Assembly: GCF_008042035.1 (NCBI RefSeq)
Contig: NZ_RDBL01000006.1
Location: 397,882-461,881, forward strand
Source of the DNA: Streptomyces sp. col6
GTDB taxonomy: Bacteria; Actinomycetota; Actinomycetes; Streptomycetales; Streptomycetaceae
Reading direction: 5' to 3'
DNA length: 64,000 nt
Below, piece after piece: positions 54,660 through 63,905 of this stretch (position 1 is its first letter; every line of letters begins with the position of its first letter). The position numbers and the translations under genes were made by a program. Below the pieces are notes generated by a model, which was not told the origin of the DNA, searched no databases, and saw only the letters and a list, made by a program, of their open reading frames with translations.

Positions 54660-55295
54660 TCAGTACGCCACGCCCACGCCCTGCTTCACCGACGCCGGGT
54701 CGTCGATCAGCGCCAGCATCGCGTGCGCCACGTCGGCCCGGGAGATGGACCGGCCGCTGCGCGGGTTGCTCCCGACCACCGTCCGGTACGTGCCCGTCAG
54801 CGGCCCGTTCGTGAGCTTCGGGGGCCGCACCGACGTCCAGTCCGTGGCGGAGGCCGCGAGCGCCGCCTCCATCGCGGTGAGGTCCGCGTACACCTCCTTG
54901 AGGATCGCGCCGATCATCGAGAGCATCATCCGGTCGAGCAGCGGGTCGTCGGCGGGCTCCGGGGCGACCGGGGCGGCGCTGACCACCAGCAGCCGCCGGG
55001 TGCCCTCCGCCTCCATCGCCGTCAGCACGGAGCGGGTCAGCCGCTCCGCGATTCCGTCCGCCTTGCGGCCCTTCGCGCCGAGGCCGGAGAGGACCGCGTC
55101 GCGCCCCGCCACCGCCTCGCGCAGCGCCTCCGGGTCGTCGACCCGGGCCGCCGTGTGGACGGTGACGTCCGAGAGCGGGACCGGGAGCCGCGCGGGATCG
55201 CGGACCACCGCCGTCACCTCGTGCCCCGCCGCCACCGCCTGGCGGACGATCTCCTGACCGATACCGCCTGTCGCACCGAACACCGTGAGCTTCAT
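54660..55295 (-). CDS. NAD(P)-binding atypical SDR (NmrA-like)
   Basis: A 211-residue Rossmann protein: VFGATGGIGQEIVRQAVAAG (20 residues) at 5-24, RRLLVVSAAPVAPEP and TSVRPPKLTNGPLTGTYR (18 residues). It belongs to the YwnB/biliverdin reductase B-like atypical SDRs. GGGAGGGG lies 6 bases before the ATG at 55295. Divergent from the TetR gene at 55384, whose tandem operators fill the gap, so it is a likely target. Confidence 0.88.
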   Translation of the reverse strand: MKLTVFGATGGIGQEIVRQAVAAGHEVTAVVRDPARLPVPLSDVTVHTAARVDDPEALREAVAGRDAVLSGLGAKGRKADGIAERLTRSVLTAMEAEGTRRLLVVSAAPVAPEPADDPLLDRMMLSMIGAILKEVYADLTAMEAALAASATDWTSVRPPKLTNGPLTGTYRTVVGSNPRSGRSISRADVAHAMLALIDDPASVKQGVGVAY

Positions 55296-55311
55296 GTCAC
55301 ACCCCTCCCAA

Positions 55312-55360
55312 GGTGGGTAAGTATTCACTCACCTCTAGAGTGAGTGGGTATTCACCCACC
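55312..55360. promoter_or_regulatory. Tandem 22-bp operators between SDR and TetR genes
   Basis: Two sites of the form RGTGRGT-N8-ACYCACC: 55312-55333 (GGTGGGT, AAGTATTC, ACTCACC) and 55339-55360 (AGTGAGT, GGGTATTC, ACCCACC), 27 bp apart. The inner GTATTC is shared. A TCTAGA dyad lies between them. Confidence 0.8.
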
Positions 55361-55383
55361 CGTCAAGCTTTGTTGGAGCACAC

Positions 55384-55983
55384 ATGGAGCAGAAGCCGGC
55401 CCGCGTGCGTCTCGTCGACGCCGCCCATCAGCTCATGCTCACCAAGGGTCTGGCCCGGACCACCACCAAGGAGATCGCCAAGGCGGCGGGCTGCTCGGAG
55501 GCCGCGCTGTACAAGCACTTCCTCAGCAAGGAGGAGCTGTTCGTGGTGGTCCTCAAGGAGCGGCTGCCCAAGATCGACCTCCGGCAGCTCATCGACGACC
55601 CGGGCGCGGGGGAGCGGTCGGTCGAGGAGAACCTCGCCGTCATCGCCCGCCAGGCCGCCCTGTTCTACGAGCAGAGCTTCCCGATCGCCGCGTCCCTGTA
55701 CGCCGAACCGAGGCTCAAGGAGCGCCACGACGCGGCCATGCGCGAGCTGGGTACCGGCCCCCACCTGCCCATTCGCGGCGTCGCCGGCTATCTGCGGGCC
55801 GAACAGACCGCCGGACGCATCCGGGCCGACGCCGACACCTACGCGGCCGCCTCACTGCTCCTGGGGGCCTGCGCCCAGCGCGCGTTCGCCTACGACGCCA
55901 CGGCGGACGGCGAGCCGTCCCAGTCGCTCGACGACTTCGCCGCGTCCCTGGCCCGCACCCTGCTCCGGGGCCTGGCGGACTGA
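55384..55983 (+). CDS. TetR family regulator
   Basis: A 199-residue TetR-type repressor. The DNA-binding helices include TTTKEIAKAAGCSEAALYKH (20 residues), then FLSKEELF. GGAG lies 6 bases before the ATG. It probably represses itself and the divergent SDR gene through the two 22-bp sites at 55312-55360. Convergent with the adenosine deaminase gene, 4 bases apart. Confidence 0.91.
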   Translation: MEQKPARVRLVDAAHQLMLTKGLARTTTKEIAKAAGCSEAALYKHFLSKEELFVVVLKERLPKIDLRQLIDDPGAGERSVEENLAVIARQAALFYEQSFPIAASLYAEPRLKERHDAAMRELGTGPHLPIRGVAGYLRAEQTAGRIRADADTYAAASLLLGACAQRAFAYDATADGEPSQSLDDFAASLARTLLRGLAD

Positions 55984-55987
55984 GAGC

Positions 55988-57010
55988 TCAGGCCACCGGC
56001 TCCGCGAGCCACGCGTCGACCCCCGCCAGCAGCTCCGCCCGCACCGGCTCGGGCGCCGACGACCCCCGTACCGACTGGCGGGCCAGCTCGGCCAGCTCCT
56101 CGTCCGTGAACGCGTGGTGGCGGCGCACCAGGTCGTACTGCGCGGCCAGCCGGGAGCCGAAGAGCAGCGGGTCGTCCGCGCCGAGCGCCATCGGCACCCC
56201 GGCGTCGAACAGGGTGCGCAGGGGTACATCGGCGGGCTTCTCGTAGACGCCGAGCGCCACGTTCGACGCGGGGCACACCTCGCAGGTCACCCCCGCCTCC
56301 GCCAGCCGGCGCATCAGCCGGGGGTCCTCCGCCGCCCGCACGCCGTGCCCGACCCGGGCCGCGTCGAGGTCGTCCAGGCAGTCCCGGACGCTGGAAGGGC
56401 CCGACAGCTCGCCCCCGTGCGGAGCGGCGAGCAGGCCGCCCTCCCGCGCGATGGCGAAGGCCCGGTCGAAGTCGCGGGCCATCCCGCGCCGCTCGTCGTT
56501 GGAGAGGCCGAAGCCGACGACGCCCTGGTCCGCGTACCGCACGGCGAGGCGCGCGAGGGTCCTGGCGTCCAGCGGGTGCTTCATCCGGTTCGCCGCGATG
56601 ACCACCCGGATCGGCAGCCCGGTCTCGCGCGAGGCGGCGTCCACCGCGTCCAGGATGATCTCGATCGCCGGAATCAGCCCGCCGAGCAGCGGCGCGTACG
56701 AGGTGGGGTCGACCTGGATCTCCAGCCAGCCCGACCCGTCCGCCACGTCCTCCTGGGCGGCCTCGCGCACGAGGCGCTGGATGTCCTCGGGGGCCCGCAG
56801 GCAGGACCGGGCGATGTCGTAGAGCCGCTGGAAGCGGAACCAGCCCCGTTCGTCCGTCGCACGCAGTTTGGGCGGCTCTCCGCCGGTCAGGGCCTCGGGC
56901 AGCCGCACCCCGTACTTGTCGGCGAGTTCCAGCAGCGTCGTGGGCCGCATCGACCCGGTGAAGTGCAGGTGCAGGTGGGCCTTGGGCAACAGACGTACAT
57001 CGCGTTCCAT
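55988..57010 (-). CDS. add: Adenosine deaminase family protein
   Basis: A 340-residue purine deaminase. Zinc ligands His14 and His16 are in HLHLHFTGSM, the catalytic His-Gly-Gly-Glu is in AAPHGGELSG, another His is in RVGHGVRAAED, and the last Asp pair is LGADDPLLF. It hydrolyses (deoxy)adenosine or a related nucleoside/adenine to the hypoxanthine form. The FTGS in place of the usual LDGS suggests a divergent subfamily. AGGA lies 8 bases before the ATG 57010. Confidence 0.9.
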   Translation of the reverse strand: MERDVRLLPKAHLHLHFTGSMRPTTLLELADKYGVRLPEALTGGEPPKLRATDERGWFRFQRLYDIARSCLRAPEDIQRLVREAAQEDVADGSGWLEIQVDPTSYAPLLGGLIPAIEIILDAVDAASRETGLPIRVVIAANRMKHPLDARTLARLAVRYADQGVVGFGLSNDERRGMARDFDRAFAIAREGGLLAAPHGGELSGPSSVRDCLDDLDAARVGHGVRAAEDPRLMRRLAEAGVTCEVCPASNVALGVYEKPADVPLRTLFDAGVPMALGADDPLLFGSRLAAQYDLVRRHHAFTDEELAELARQSVRGSSAPEPVRAELLAGVDAWLAEPVA

Positions 57011-57081
57011 TGCAAGATCCTGCCGCACGGACGGGGTGGCGCGGTAGCCGCTTTCCCCATCGAGTTGCCCGTCGAACGCGA

Positions 57082-57115
57082 AAGCGACCCCCGGCCCGGG
57101 AACCGGGGGTCGCTT
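57082..57115 (-). terminator. Terminator after aspartate aminotransferase gene
   Basis: AAGCGACCCCCGG and its complement form a perfect 13-bp stem with an 8-base loop, about 20 bases after the aminotransferase stop on the minus strand; TTCGCG follows. Confidence 0.85.
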
Positions 57116-57134
57116 CTCGGGGCAGGAGGCGGAG

Positions 57135-58361
57135 TTACGCCTTCGCCTCGCCCAGCAGCTTCTGGAGCCGCGACACGCCCTCGACGAGGTCGTCGTCGCC
57201 CAGCGCGTACGACAGACGCAGGTAACCCGGCGTGCCGAACGCCTCGCCCGGGACCACCGCCACCTCGGCCTCGTCCAGGATCAGCGCCGCCAGCTCGACC
57301 GAGGTCGCCGGGCGCTTGCCGCGGATCTCCTTGCCGAGCAGTTCCTTCACCGAGGGGTAGGCGTAGAACGCGCCCTCGGGCTCCGGGCAGAAGACGCCGT
57401 CGATGTCGTTGAGCATCCGCACGATGGTCTTGCGGCGCCGGTCGAACGCGGTGCGCATCTCGGCGACCGCGTCCAGGTTCCCGGAGATGGCGGCCAGCGC
57501 GGCGGCCTGCGAGACGTTGGCGACGTTGGACGTGGCGTGCGACTGGAGGTTGGTCGCGGCCTTCACGACGTCCTTGGGACCGATGATCCACCCGACGCGC
57601 CAGCCGGTCATCGCGTACGTCTTGGCGACGCCGTTGACCACGATGCACTTGTCGCGCAGCTCGGGCACGATCGCCGGCAGGGAGGTGAACTTCGCGTCCC
57701 CGTAGACCAGGTGCTCGTAGATCTCGTCGGTCATCACCCACAGGCCGTGCTCGACGGCCCAGCGGCCGATCGCCTCGGCGTCCGCCTCGCTGTAGACCGC
57801 GCCGGTCGGGTTCGACGGGGAGACGAACAGGACGACCTTCGTACGCTCGGTACGGGCCGCCTCCAGCTGCTCCACGGAGACCCGGTAACCGGTGGTCTCG
57901 TCGGCGACGACCTCCACCGGGACGCCGCCGGCCAGCCGGATCGACTCGGGGTAGGTGGTCCAGTAGGGCGCCGGGACGATGACCTCGTCGCCCGGGTCGA
58001 GGATCGCGGCGAACGCCTCGTAGATCGCCTGCTTGCCGCCGTTGGTCACCAGGATCTGGGAGGCGTCGACCTCGTACCCGGAGTCGCGCAGCGTCTTCTC
58101 CGCGATGGCGGCCTTGAGCTCGGGGAGCCCGCCCGCCGGGGTGTAGCGGTGGTACTTCGGGGTGCGGCAGGCCTCGACCGCGGCGTCGACGATGTAGCCG
58201 GGCGTCGGGAAGTCGGGCTCGCCGGCACCGAAGCCGATCACCGGACGGCCGGCGGCCTTGAGGGCCTTGGCCTTGGCGTCGACGGCGAGGGTGGCGGACT
58301 CGGAGATGGCACCGATGCGGGCGGAGACCCGGCTCTCGGACGGAGAAGTAGCAGCGCTCAT
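57135..58361 (-). CDS. aspC: Aspartate aminotransferase, class I/II (I-gamma)
   Basis: A 408-residue PLP enzyme. Lys247 in [15 protein letters not shown] forms the Schiff base; other landmarks are [10 protein letters not shown], the NPTGAVYS asparagine loop and LRLSYAL with Arg near the end. It converts aspartate and 2-oxoglutarate to oxaloacetate and glutamate, and subgroup I-gamma enzymes may also use prephenate or aromatic substrates. Start ATG 58361 preceded by a GGGGGG stretch; ATG 58370 is in frame. The 225 bases to tRNA-Trp contain no gene. Confidence 0.94.
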   Translation of the reverse strand: MSAATSPSESRVSARIGAISESATLAVDAKAKALKAAGRPVIGFGAGEPDFPTPGYIVDAAVEACRTPKYHRYTPAGGLPELKAAIAEKTLRDSGYEVDASQILVTNGGKQAIYEAFAAILDPGDEVIVPAPYWTTYPESIRLAGGVPVEVVADETTGYRVSVEQLEAARTERTKVVLFVSPSNPTGAVYSEADAEAIGRWAVEHGLWVMTDEIYEHLVYGDAKFTSLPAIVPELRDKCIVVNGVAKTYAMTGWRVGWIIGPKDVVKAATNLQSHATSNVANVSQAAALAAISGNLDAVAEMRTAFDRRRKTIVRMLNDIDGVFCPEPEGAFYAYPSVKELLGKEIRGKRPATSVELAALILDEAEVAVVPGEAFGTPGYLRLSYALGDDDLVEGVSRLQKLLGEAKA

Positions 58362-58586
58362 GCCCCCCATGCTCGCAGACCGTTTTCCGCGTCGGCACAG
58401 GGGTTTCAGGGACCGGACAGCACTCGGACAGCATGCGGACACGAAGGGACCAGGAGCGGTCAGGAGCTATCTGTTCGACGCCGGGCCGCTGAGCACGTAC
58501 ACTCACCTGTCGTTGGCCTTCACCAGCCATACCGTTCCTGCACTCGGGTCATCCGGGAACATGCGGTAGGTTGGTGGAAACCACAA

Positions 58587-58659
58587 AGGGTCGTAGCTCA
58601 ATTGGTAGAGCACTGGTCTCCAAAACCAGCGGTTGGGGGTTCAAGTCCCTCCGGCCCTG
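58587..58659 (+). tRNA. trpT: tRNA-Trp (CCA)
   Basis: 73 bases. The acceptor AGGGTCG pairs with CGGCCCT, the anticodon is CCA in TCTCCAAAA, and the T arm is GGGGG-TTCAAGT-CCCTC. Discriminator G58659. It stands before secE, as in many actinobacteria. TAGGTT at 58567-58572 may be its -10 box. Confidence 0.96.
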
Positions 58660-58765
58660 CTACACACTCCTTCGCCAGGATGTGTGCGCATGTACGTACT
58701 TCACTGCACCGCCGTGCGGCTCCACCGGGCGCGGCACGGCCATGACCCGGAATCAGGTGAGAAGC

Positions 58766-59053
58766 GTGACGGACGCCGTGGGCTCCATCGACATGCCTGA
58801 TGCCGAGGACGAAGTCCCCGAGTCGAAGAAGAAGACCCGGAAGGGCGGCAAGCGCGGAAAGAAGGGCCCTCTGGGCCGTCTCGCGCTCTTCTACCGCCAG
58901 ATCATCGCGGAGCTGCGCAAGGTCGTCTGGCCGACGCGCAACCAGCTGACGACTTACACCACAGTGGTGATTGTGTTCGTGGTCGTCATGATCGGCCTCG
59001 TAACCGTGATTGACTTCGGATTCGCGCGGGTCGTCAAGTACGTCTTCGGCTGA
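58766..59053 (+). CDS. secE: Preprotein translocase subunit SecE
   Basis: A 95-residue translocase subunit with one membrane span near 68-88 after the amphipathic helix FYRQIIAELRKVVWPTRNQL (20 residues), the SecE signature. The N-terminus is acidic then Lys rich (KKKTRKGGKRGKKG). GTG 58766 is preceded by GGTGAGAAG; an in-frame ATG at 58742 lacks a good site. First gene of the secE-nusG pair. Confidence 0.94.
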   Translation: MTDAVGSIDMPDAEDEVPESKKKTRKGGKRGKKGPLGRLALFYRQIIAELRKVVWPTRNQLTTYTTVVIVFVVVMIGLVTVIDFGFARVVKYVFG

Positions 59054-59124
59054 TCCACGCGAAGGGCGCCTGATGGGCGCCCCTTTCGCATGTTCCACCC
59101 ATATGTATCCAGGAAGAAGCCACC

Positions 59125-59964
59125 GTGTCTGACCCGAACCTGAACGACGCCGTCGAGCCGACGGCGGGCGCCTTCGAGTCCGCCGAGGACGAGCTCGACA
59201 TCGTCGAGGCGGCGGACGCCGAGGAGTCGGACCAGGCCGAAGCCGCCGACGCCGAAGAGGCCGCCGCCGAGGAGACCGAGGACACCGCCGAAGCCGCCGA
59301 GGCCGAGGTCGAGGCCGACGAGGGGGAGGCCGAGCCGGCCGAGCCCGTCGACCCCGTCACCGCCCTGCGCGAGGAGCTCCGCGGTCTGCCGGGCGAGTGG
59401 TACGTCATCCACACGTACGCCGGTTACGAGAAGCGTGTGAAGGCCAACCTGGAGCAGCGCGCCGTCTCGCTGAACGTGGAGGAGTTCATCTACCAGGCCG
59501 AGGTGCCTGAAGAGGAAATCGTCCAGATCAAGAACGGCGAGCGCAAGAACGTCCGGCAGAACAAGCTCCCGGGTTACGTCCTGGTGCGCATGGACCTGAC
59601 GAACGAGTCCTGGGGCGTCGTCCGCAACACCCCCGGCGTCACCGGCTTCGTGGGCAACGCCTACGACCCGTACCCGCTGACGCTGGACGAGATCGTCAAG
59701 ATGCTCGCTCCGGAGGCCGAGGAGAAGGCCGCCCGTGAGGCCGCCGAGGCCGAGGGCAAGCCGGCTCCGGCGCGCAAGGTCACCGTCGAGGTCCTCGACT
59801 TCGAGGTCGGCGACTCGGTCACCGTCACCGACGGCCCGTTCGCGACGCTGCAGGCGACGATCAACGAGATCAACGCCGACTCGAAGAAGGTCAAGGGCCT
59901 TGTCGAGATCTTCGGTCGCGAGACCCCGGTCGAGCTGAGCTTCGACCAGATCCAGAAGAACTGA
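59125..59964 (+). CDS. nusG: Transcription termination/antitermination protein NusG
   Basis: A 279-residue factor. Residues 1-80 are an acidic Ala/Glu/Asp low-complexity extension typical of Streptomyces; the NGN domain is about 90-195 ([20 protein letters not shown], 20 residues), and the KOW domain is about 225-279 ([20 protein letters not shown]). GTG start at 59125, AAGAAG upstream. It couples RNA polymerase with ribosomes or Rho. Ends in a strong terminator. Confidence 0.96.
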   Translation: MSDPNLNDAVEPTAGAFESAEDELDIVEAADAEESDQAEAADAEEAAAEETEDTAEAAEAEVEADEGEAEPAEPVDPVTALREELRGLPGEWYVIHTYAGYEKRVKANLEQRAVSLNVEEFIYQAEVPEEEIVQIKNGERKNVRQNKLPGYVLVRMDLTNESWGVVRNTPGVTGFVGNAYDPYPLTLDEIVKMLAPEAEEKAAREAAEAEGKPAPARKVTVEVLDFEVGDSVTVTDGPFATLQATINEINADSKKVKGLVEIFGRETPVELSFDQIQKN

Positions 59965-59997
59965 GCTTTCCGCTCGCTTCTGGACACATGCCTACCG

Positions 59998-60045
59998 AGC
60001 AGGTCAGACAGGCTGTCGAAGCCGGTCTGACCTGCTTGGTTTTTG
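59998..60045 (+). terminator. Intrinsic terminator between nusG and rplK
   Basis: AGCAGGTCAGAC (59998-60009) pairs with 60025-60036; an inner GGCT/AGCC pair extends the stem around a GTCGA loop; TTGGTTTTTGG follows. Stem plus T-run is rare in this genome. Confidence 0.88.
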
Positions 60046-60139
60046 GTCGCGCAGCTATACCCGTTATCGTTGTGCGGTATGCCTGCATCCGGATGACCGG
60101 ATGACGGCGAAAACTCTCACTAGGACCCGGAGAGAGCAC

Positions 60140-60574
60140 ATGCCTCCCAAGAAGAAGAAGGTCACGGGGCTTATCAAGCTCCAGATCAACGCCGGTGCGG
60201 CCAACCCGGCCCCGCCGGTCGGCCCCGCACTGGGTCAGCACGGCGTCAACATCATGGAGTTCTGCAAGGCCTACAACGCCGCGACCGAGTCGCAGCGTGG
60301 CATGGTCGTGCCGGTGGAGATCACGGTCTACGAGGACCGCTCCTTCACCTTCATCACCAAGACTCCGCCGGCCGCCAAGCTGATCCTCAAGGCCGCGGGT
60401 GTGGACAAGGGCTCCGGCGAGCCGCACAAGACCAAGGTCGCCAAGCTGACGGCTGCCCAGGTCCGCGAGATCGCCACGACGAAGCTCCCCGACCTGAACG
60501 CCAATGACCTCGACGCCGCGTCGAAGATCATCGCCGGCACCGCCCGTTCCATGGGCATCACGGTCGAAGGCTGA
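60140..60574 (+). CDS. rplK: Ribosomal protein uL11
   Basis: A 144-residue ribosomal protein that binds the GTPase-associated centre of 23S rRNA. Landmarks are the Lys-rich start [30 protein letters not shown] (20 residues) and the C-terminal RNA-binding [24 protein letters not shown] lies 7 bases before the ATG. Mutations in L11 matter for ppGpp and thiostrepton responses. First gene of the rplKA pair, with its own promoter in 60046-60139. Confidence 0.97.
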
Positions 60575-60654
60575 TTCAGCCCCACCCCCTCAGTGGTAGG
60601 ACCAAGCGCTGGTCCGCACCACGACTCCACACTCTGAAACCAACAGGAGTAGAA

Positions 60655-61377
60655 GTGAAGCGCAGCAAGAACCTCCGCGCTGCGGACGCCAAGATCGACC
60701 GGGAGCGCCTGTACGCCCCGCTCGAGGCCGTCCGTCTCGCCAAGGAGACCGCCTCCACGAAGTTCGACGGCACCGTCGAGGTCGCCTTCCGCCTGGGTGT
60801 CGACCCGCGCAAGGCCGACCAGATGGTCCGCGGCACCGTGAACCTCCCGCACGGCACCGGCAAGACCGCCCGGGTCCTGGTCTTCGCGACCGGTGACCGT
60901 GCTGCGGCCGCGGAAGCCGCCGGGGCCGACATCGTCGGCTCCGACGAGCTCATCGACGAGGTGGCGAAGGGCCGTCTGGACTTCGACGCCGTCGTCGCGA
61001 CCCCGGACCTCATGGGCAAGGTCGGCCGCCTCGGCCGCGTGCTCGGTCCGCGTGGTCTGATGCCGAACCCGAAGACCGGCACCGTCACCCCCGACGTCGT
61101 GAAGGCTGTCAACGACATCAAGGGCGGCAAGATCGAGTTCCGCGTCGACAAGCACTCGAACCTGCACTTCATCATCGGCAAGGTCTCCTTCGACGAGACC
61201 AAGCTGGTGGAGAACTACGCAGCGGCGCTCGAAGAGGTCCTCCGTCTGAAGCCGTCCGCCGCCAAGGGCCGCTACATCAAGAAGGCCGCACTGGCGACCA
61301 CGATGGGCCCCGGCATTCCGCTGGACTCCAACCGCACCCGTAACCTCCTCGTCGAGGAGGACCCGGCCGCCGTCTGA
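60655..61377 (+). CDS. rplA: Ribosomal protein uL1
   Basis: A 240-residue ribosomal protein of the L1 stalk, often an autogenous repressor of the rplKA mRNA. Landmarks are [20 protein letters not shown] (20 residues), [32 protein letters not shown] (20 residues) and [15 protein letters not shown] start at 60655 with AGGAG upstream. Followed by an imperfect hairpin at 61419-61455. Confidence 0.97.
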   Translation: MKRSKNLRAADAKIDRERLYAPLEAVRLAKETASTKFDGTVEVAFRLGVDPRKADQMVRGTVNLPHGTGKTARVLVFATGDRAAAAEAAGADIVGSDELIDEVAKGRLDFDAVVATPDLMGKVGRLGRVLGPRGLMPNPKTGTVTPDVVKAVNDIKGGKIEFRVDKHSNLHFIIGKVSFDETKLVENYAAALEEVLRLKPSAAKGRYIKKAALATTMGPGIPLDSNRTRNLLVEEDPAAV

Positions 61378-61418
61378 GCCCTCGCGCTCTTACGACCGCC
61401 GCGTCACGTGTGACATGG

Positions 61419-61455
61419 GACGGGCCCCGCAACCTTTCGAGGTGCGGGGCTCGTC
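61419..61455 (+). terminator. Imperfect hairpin after rplA
   Basis: GACGGGCCCCGCAACCT, loop TTCG, AGGTGCGGGGCTCGTC: a 15-bp stem with an unpaired A and a G-T pair, about 40 bases after the rplA stop. Probable terminator. Confidence 0.65.
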
Positions 61456-61535
61456 CTCATTCGTACGTGGACATGACTGTCGGCGCCCTGCGTTAGCGTG
61501 GGCGGCCGAAAGTCGAACGAGGGGTGGAATCGCAC

Positions 61536-62444
61536 ATGTTGACCAACACCGTACGGCGCGTGGGTCTGTCCGTGGCCGTGGTGGCCGCGCTGACATCGGT
61601 CGCGGCCTGTGGCGGATCGGACGACGGCGGCAAGGGCGGGAGCAAGAAGGAGAACCGCGGCAGTTCCGTGGTGAAGGCCGACCCGATAGCCGCGCTGGTC
61701 GCCGTCCAGAAGAAGACCGGCCAGGCGCACTCGGCCCGAATCGAGGGCACCACGACCATGGGCAGCGCGATGTCCATGAAGCAGTCGGGGTCCATGGACT
61801 GGTCCGACGGCATCACCGGCACCATGCAGATCACCTACACCGGCGGCACCATGGCCGACTCCATGAAGCAGCTCGGCGGCGACGGCACGATGGAGGCCCG
61901 CTACTTCAAGGGCGGGTACGCGGCCAACATGGGTGAGGCCATGGCCCAGCAGACCGGCGGCAAGAGCTGGATCAGCTACACCTACGACGACCTCGCCAAG
62001 ATCGGCGGCGCCTCCGGTGCGGCGATGAAGGACCAGCTGGAGACCAGCACCCCGGAGCAGGGTGTGAAGTCGCTGCTGGCCTCCGGCGACGTGAAGAAGG
62101 TCGGCCAGGAGGACGTGCGCGGTGTCAGCGCCACGCACTACTCGGGCACGGTCGACGTCGCCGACCTGACCGCGAAGAGCAGCAACCTGGACGCCGACGA
62201 GGTCACCGCGCTCAAGAAGCAGCTGGCCGACGCCGGGATCACCACGGAGACCGTCGACATCTGGGTCGACGAGAACGACCTGCTGGTGAAGAAGACCGAG
62301 CGCGGCGAGATGAAGACCGGCGAGCTCAACTCCACGGTGTACTACAGCGATTACGGGATCAAGGTGTCCGTCGAGCACCCGCCGGCCGACCAGACCATCG
62401 AGTTCACCGAGCTGATGAAGCAGCAGCAGGGCGCCACCTCATAA
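61536..62444 (+). CDS. Secreted lipoprotein, LppX/LolA-like
   Basis: A 302-residue lipoprotein. Signal peptide with lipobox SVAAC, Cys25; then a Gly/Ser/Lys linker and a half-barrel-like domain rich in TGTMQITYTG, KSWISYTYDDLAKI, TVDIWVDENDLLVKK. Related to LppX/LprAFG and to the secreted protein at 13954-15195. ATG 61536 is chosen since GTG 61524 would sit on its own site. It interrupts rplKA and rplJL, a position where Streptomyces commonly carry lipoprotein genes. Function unknown. Confidence 0.87.
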   Translation: MLTNTVRRVGLSVAVVAALTSVAACGGSDDGGKGGSKKENRGSSVVKADPIAALVAVQKKTGQAHSARIEGTTTMGSAMSMKQSGSMDWSDGITGTMQITYTGGTMADSMKQLGGDGTMEARYFKGGYAANMGEAMAQQTGGKSWISYTYDDLAKIGGASGAAMKDQLETSTPEQGVKSLLASGDVKKVGQEDVRGVSATHYSGTVDVADLTAKSSNLDADEVTALKKQLADAGITTETVDIWVDENDLLVKKTERGEMKTGELNSTVYYSDYGIKVSVEHPPADQTIEFTELMKQQQGATS

Positions 62445-62495
62445 CCCGGTCCCGCCGGGTTCAAACCTCCCGGGCCCGCTCGAAGCGGGACGGAT

Positions 62496-62525
62496 TTGCC
62501 CGACGCGACCCGAGTCGCGTACTCT
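62496..62525 (+). promoter_or_regulatory. Promoter of rplJL
   Basis: TTGCCC (62496-62501), 18-base spacer, TACTCT (62520-62525). It fits a principal-sigma (HrdB) promoter. It drives the leader of rplJ, about 205 bases long. Confidence 0.75.
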
Positions 62526-62529
62526 TCTG

Positions 62530-62737
62530 CAGAAGCCAAAGACCGCTGGTCGTTGTCCTGAATCCGTAAGGGTTCGGGCAACCGAAGGCTCCGTTGATGC
62601 GGACGACCTGCGCAGGTGACTGTGGAAAGCTCCCGGACTTCGTTTCGGTCGAGCTACGCCCTGGCGCCCGCGCCGGGGCGTTTCGTCTTTCCGGGTCCTT
62701 TCGAGCGGTCCTCATCACCCGGAAGGAGGCCGACGCT
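62530..62737 (+). ncRNA. L10 leader (ribosomal protein leader)
   Basis: The 5' untranslated region of rplJ. It contains GCCAAAGACCGCTGGTCG at 62535-62552 and CCGAAGGCTCCG downstream, hallmarks of the L10 leader that L10-L12 binds to repress its own translation. Ends with GGAAGGAGG before the rplJ ATG. Boundaries approximate. Confidence 0.85.
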
Positions 62738-63295
62738 ATGGCAAGGCCCGACAAGGCTGCAGCGGTAGCCGAGCTCGCGGACCAGTTCCGCAGCTCGAAC
62801 GCCGCCGTGCTGACCGAGTACCGGGGTCTCACCGTGGCACAGCTCAAGCAGCTGCGCCGTTCGCTCGGTGAGAACGCCCAGTACGCCGTGGTGAAGAACA
62901 CGCTGACCAAGATTGCGGCCAACGAGGCCGGGATCGACACGCTGGACGACCTGTTCGCAGGTCCGACGGCGGTTGCCTTCGTCACCGGTGACCCGGTGGA
63001 GTCGGCGAAGGGTCTTCGTGACTTCGCCAAGGACAACCCGAACCTGATCATCAAGGGCGGTGTCCTTGACGGTAAGGCGCTGTCCGCCGATGACATCAAG
63101 CAGCTCGCGGACCTCGAGTCCCGCGAGGTTCTGCTCGCCAAGCTGGCCGGTGCCATGAAGGGCAAGCAGACTCAGGCTGCGCAGCTCTTCCAGGCGCTGC
63201 CGTCGAAGTTCGTCCGCACCGCGGAAGCGCTTCGCGTCAAGCTGGAGGAGCAGGGCGGTGCCGGTACGCCGGCTCCCGCCGAGGCCGCCGAGTAA
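62738..63295 (+). CDS. rplJ: Ribosomal protein uL10
   Basis: A 185-residue protein that anchors L7/L12 dimers to the ribosome stalk. Landmarks: [20 protein letters not shown] (20 residues), [18 protein letters not shown] and [11 protein letters not shown]. The C-terminal helix carries three L12-binding segments ending in the Ala/Pro tail. ATG 62738 with AAGGAGG 6-8 bases upstream. Autoregulated through the leader upstream. Confidence 0.97.
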   Translation: MARPDKAAAVAELADQFRSSNAAVLTEYRGLTVAQLKQLRRSLGENAQYAVVKNTLTKIAANEAGIDTLDDLFAGPTAVAFVTGDPVESAKGLRDFAKDNPNLIIKGGVLDGKALSADDIKQLADLESREVLLAKLAGAMKGKQTQAAQLFQALPSKFVRTAEALRVKLEEQGGAGTPAPAEAAE

Positions 63296-63379
63296 TCACG
63301 CTCAGCGGTCCAGCGGGCCCCACGTACGCCCGCCGACATATACATCCGGCACCTGCCGAATAGTGGAAGGACGCCTGTC

Positions 63380-63763
63380 ATGGCGAAGCTCAGCCAGGAA
63401 GACCTGCTCGCTCAGTTCGAGGAGCTCACCCTCATCGAGCTCTCCGAGTTCGTGAAGGCCTTCGAGGAGAAGTTCGACGTCACCGCCGCCGCGGCCGTCG
63501 CCGTCGCGGGCCCCGGCCAGGCCGGCCCGGCCGCCCCGGCCGAGGAGGAGAAGGACGAGTTCGACGTCATTCTCACCGCCGCCGGTGACAAGAAGATCCA
63601 GGTCATCAAGGTCGTGCGCGAGCTGACCTCCCTCGGCCTGAAGGAGGCCAAGGACCTCGTCGACGGCGCCCCGAAGCCCGTCCTCGAGAAGGTCGCCAAG
63701 GACGCCGCGGAGAAGGCTGCCGAGTCCCTCAAGGGCGCCGGCGCCTCCGTCGAGGTCAAGTGA
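63380..63763 (+). CDS. rplL: Ribosomal protein bL12
   Basis: A 127-residue stalk protein that recruits elongation factors. N-terminal dimerisation region [20 protein letters not shown] (20 residues), flexible hinge of Ala/Gly/Pro about 36-58, C-terminal domain [20 protein letters not shown] (20 residues) to [19 protein letters not shown] precedes the ATG. Last complete gene in the window; 63764-64000 contains a terminator, a possible promoter and no gene. Confidence 0.97.
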   Translation: MAKLSQEDLLAQFEELTLIELSEFVKAFEEKFDVTAAAAVAVAGPGQAGPAAPAEEEKDEFDVILTAAGDKKIQVIKVVRELTSLGLKEAKDLVDGAPKPVLEKVAKDAAEKAAESLKGAGASVEVK

Positions 63764-63821
63764 TCCAAGGAGTCGTCTGACTCCTTCGGACCCCCGTGCC
63801 GCGAGGCGCGGAGTCACATCG

Positions 63822-63857
63822 CGAAAGGCGATCACCCGTTCGGGTGGTCGCCTTTCG
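63822..63857 (+). terminator. Terminator after rplL
   Basis: CGAAAGGCGATCACCC, loop GTTC, GGGTGGTCGCCTTTCG: a 16-bp stem with one G-T pair, 59 bases after the rplL stop. Confidence 0.85.
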
Positions 63858-63877
63858 GCGTACCGGTGGCGGGTGCC

Positions 63878-63905
63878 TTGCCCTTCCCGTGTTGACGAGT
63901 AGGGT
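63878..63905 (+). promoter_or_regulatory. Possible promoter for the next gene (rpoB expected)
   Basis: TTGCCC, 16-base spacer, TAGGGT, similar to the rplJ promoter. Because a terminator precedes it, a separate promoter for the downstream gene would be needed. Low certainty. Confidence 0.45.

Noticed and set aside
59125..59360. Glu/Ala repeats that might be a simple-sequence repeat or recombination site
   Set aside because: They encode the acidic N-terminal extension normal for Streptomyces NusG.
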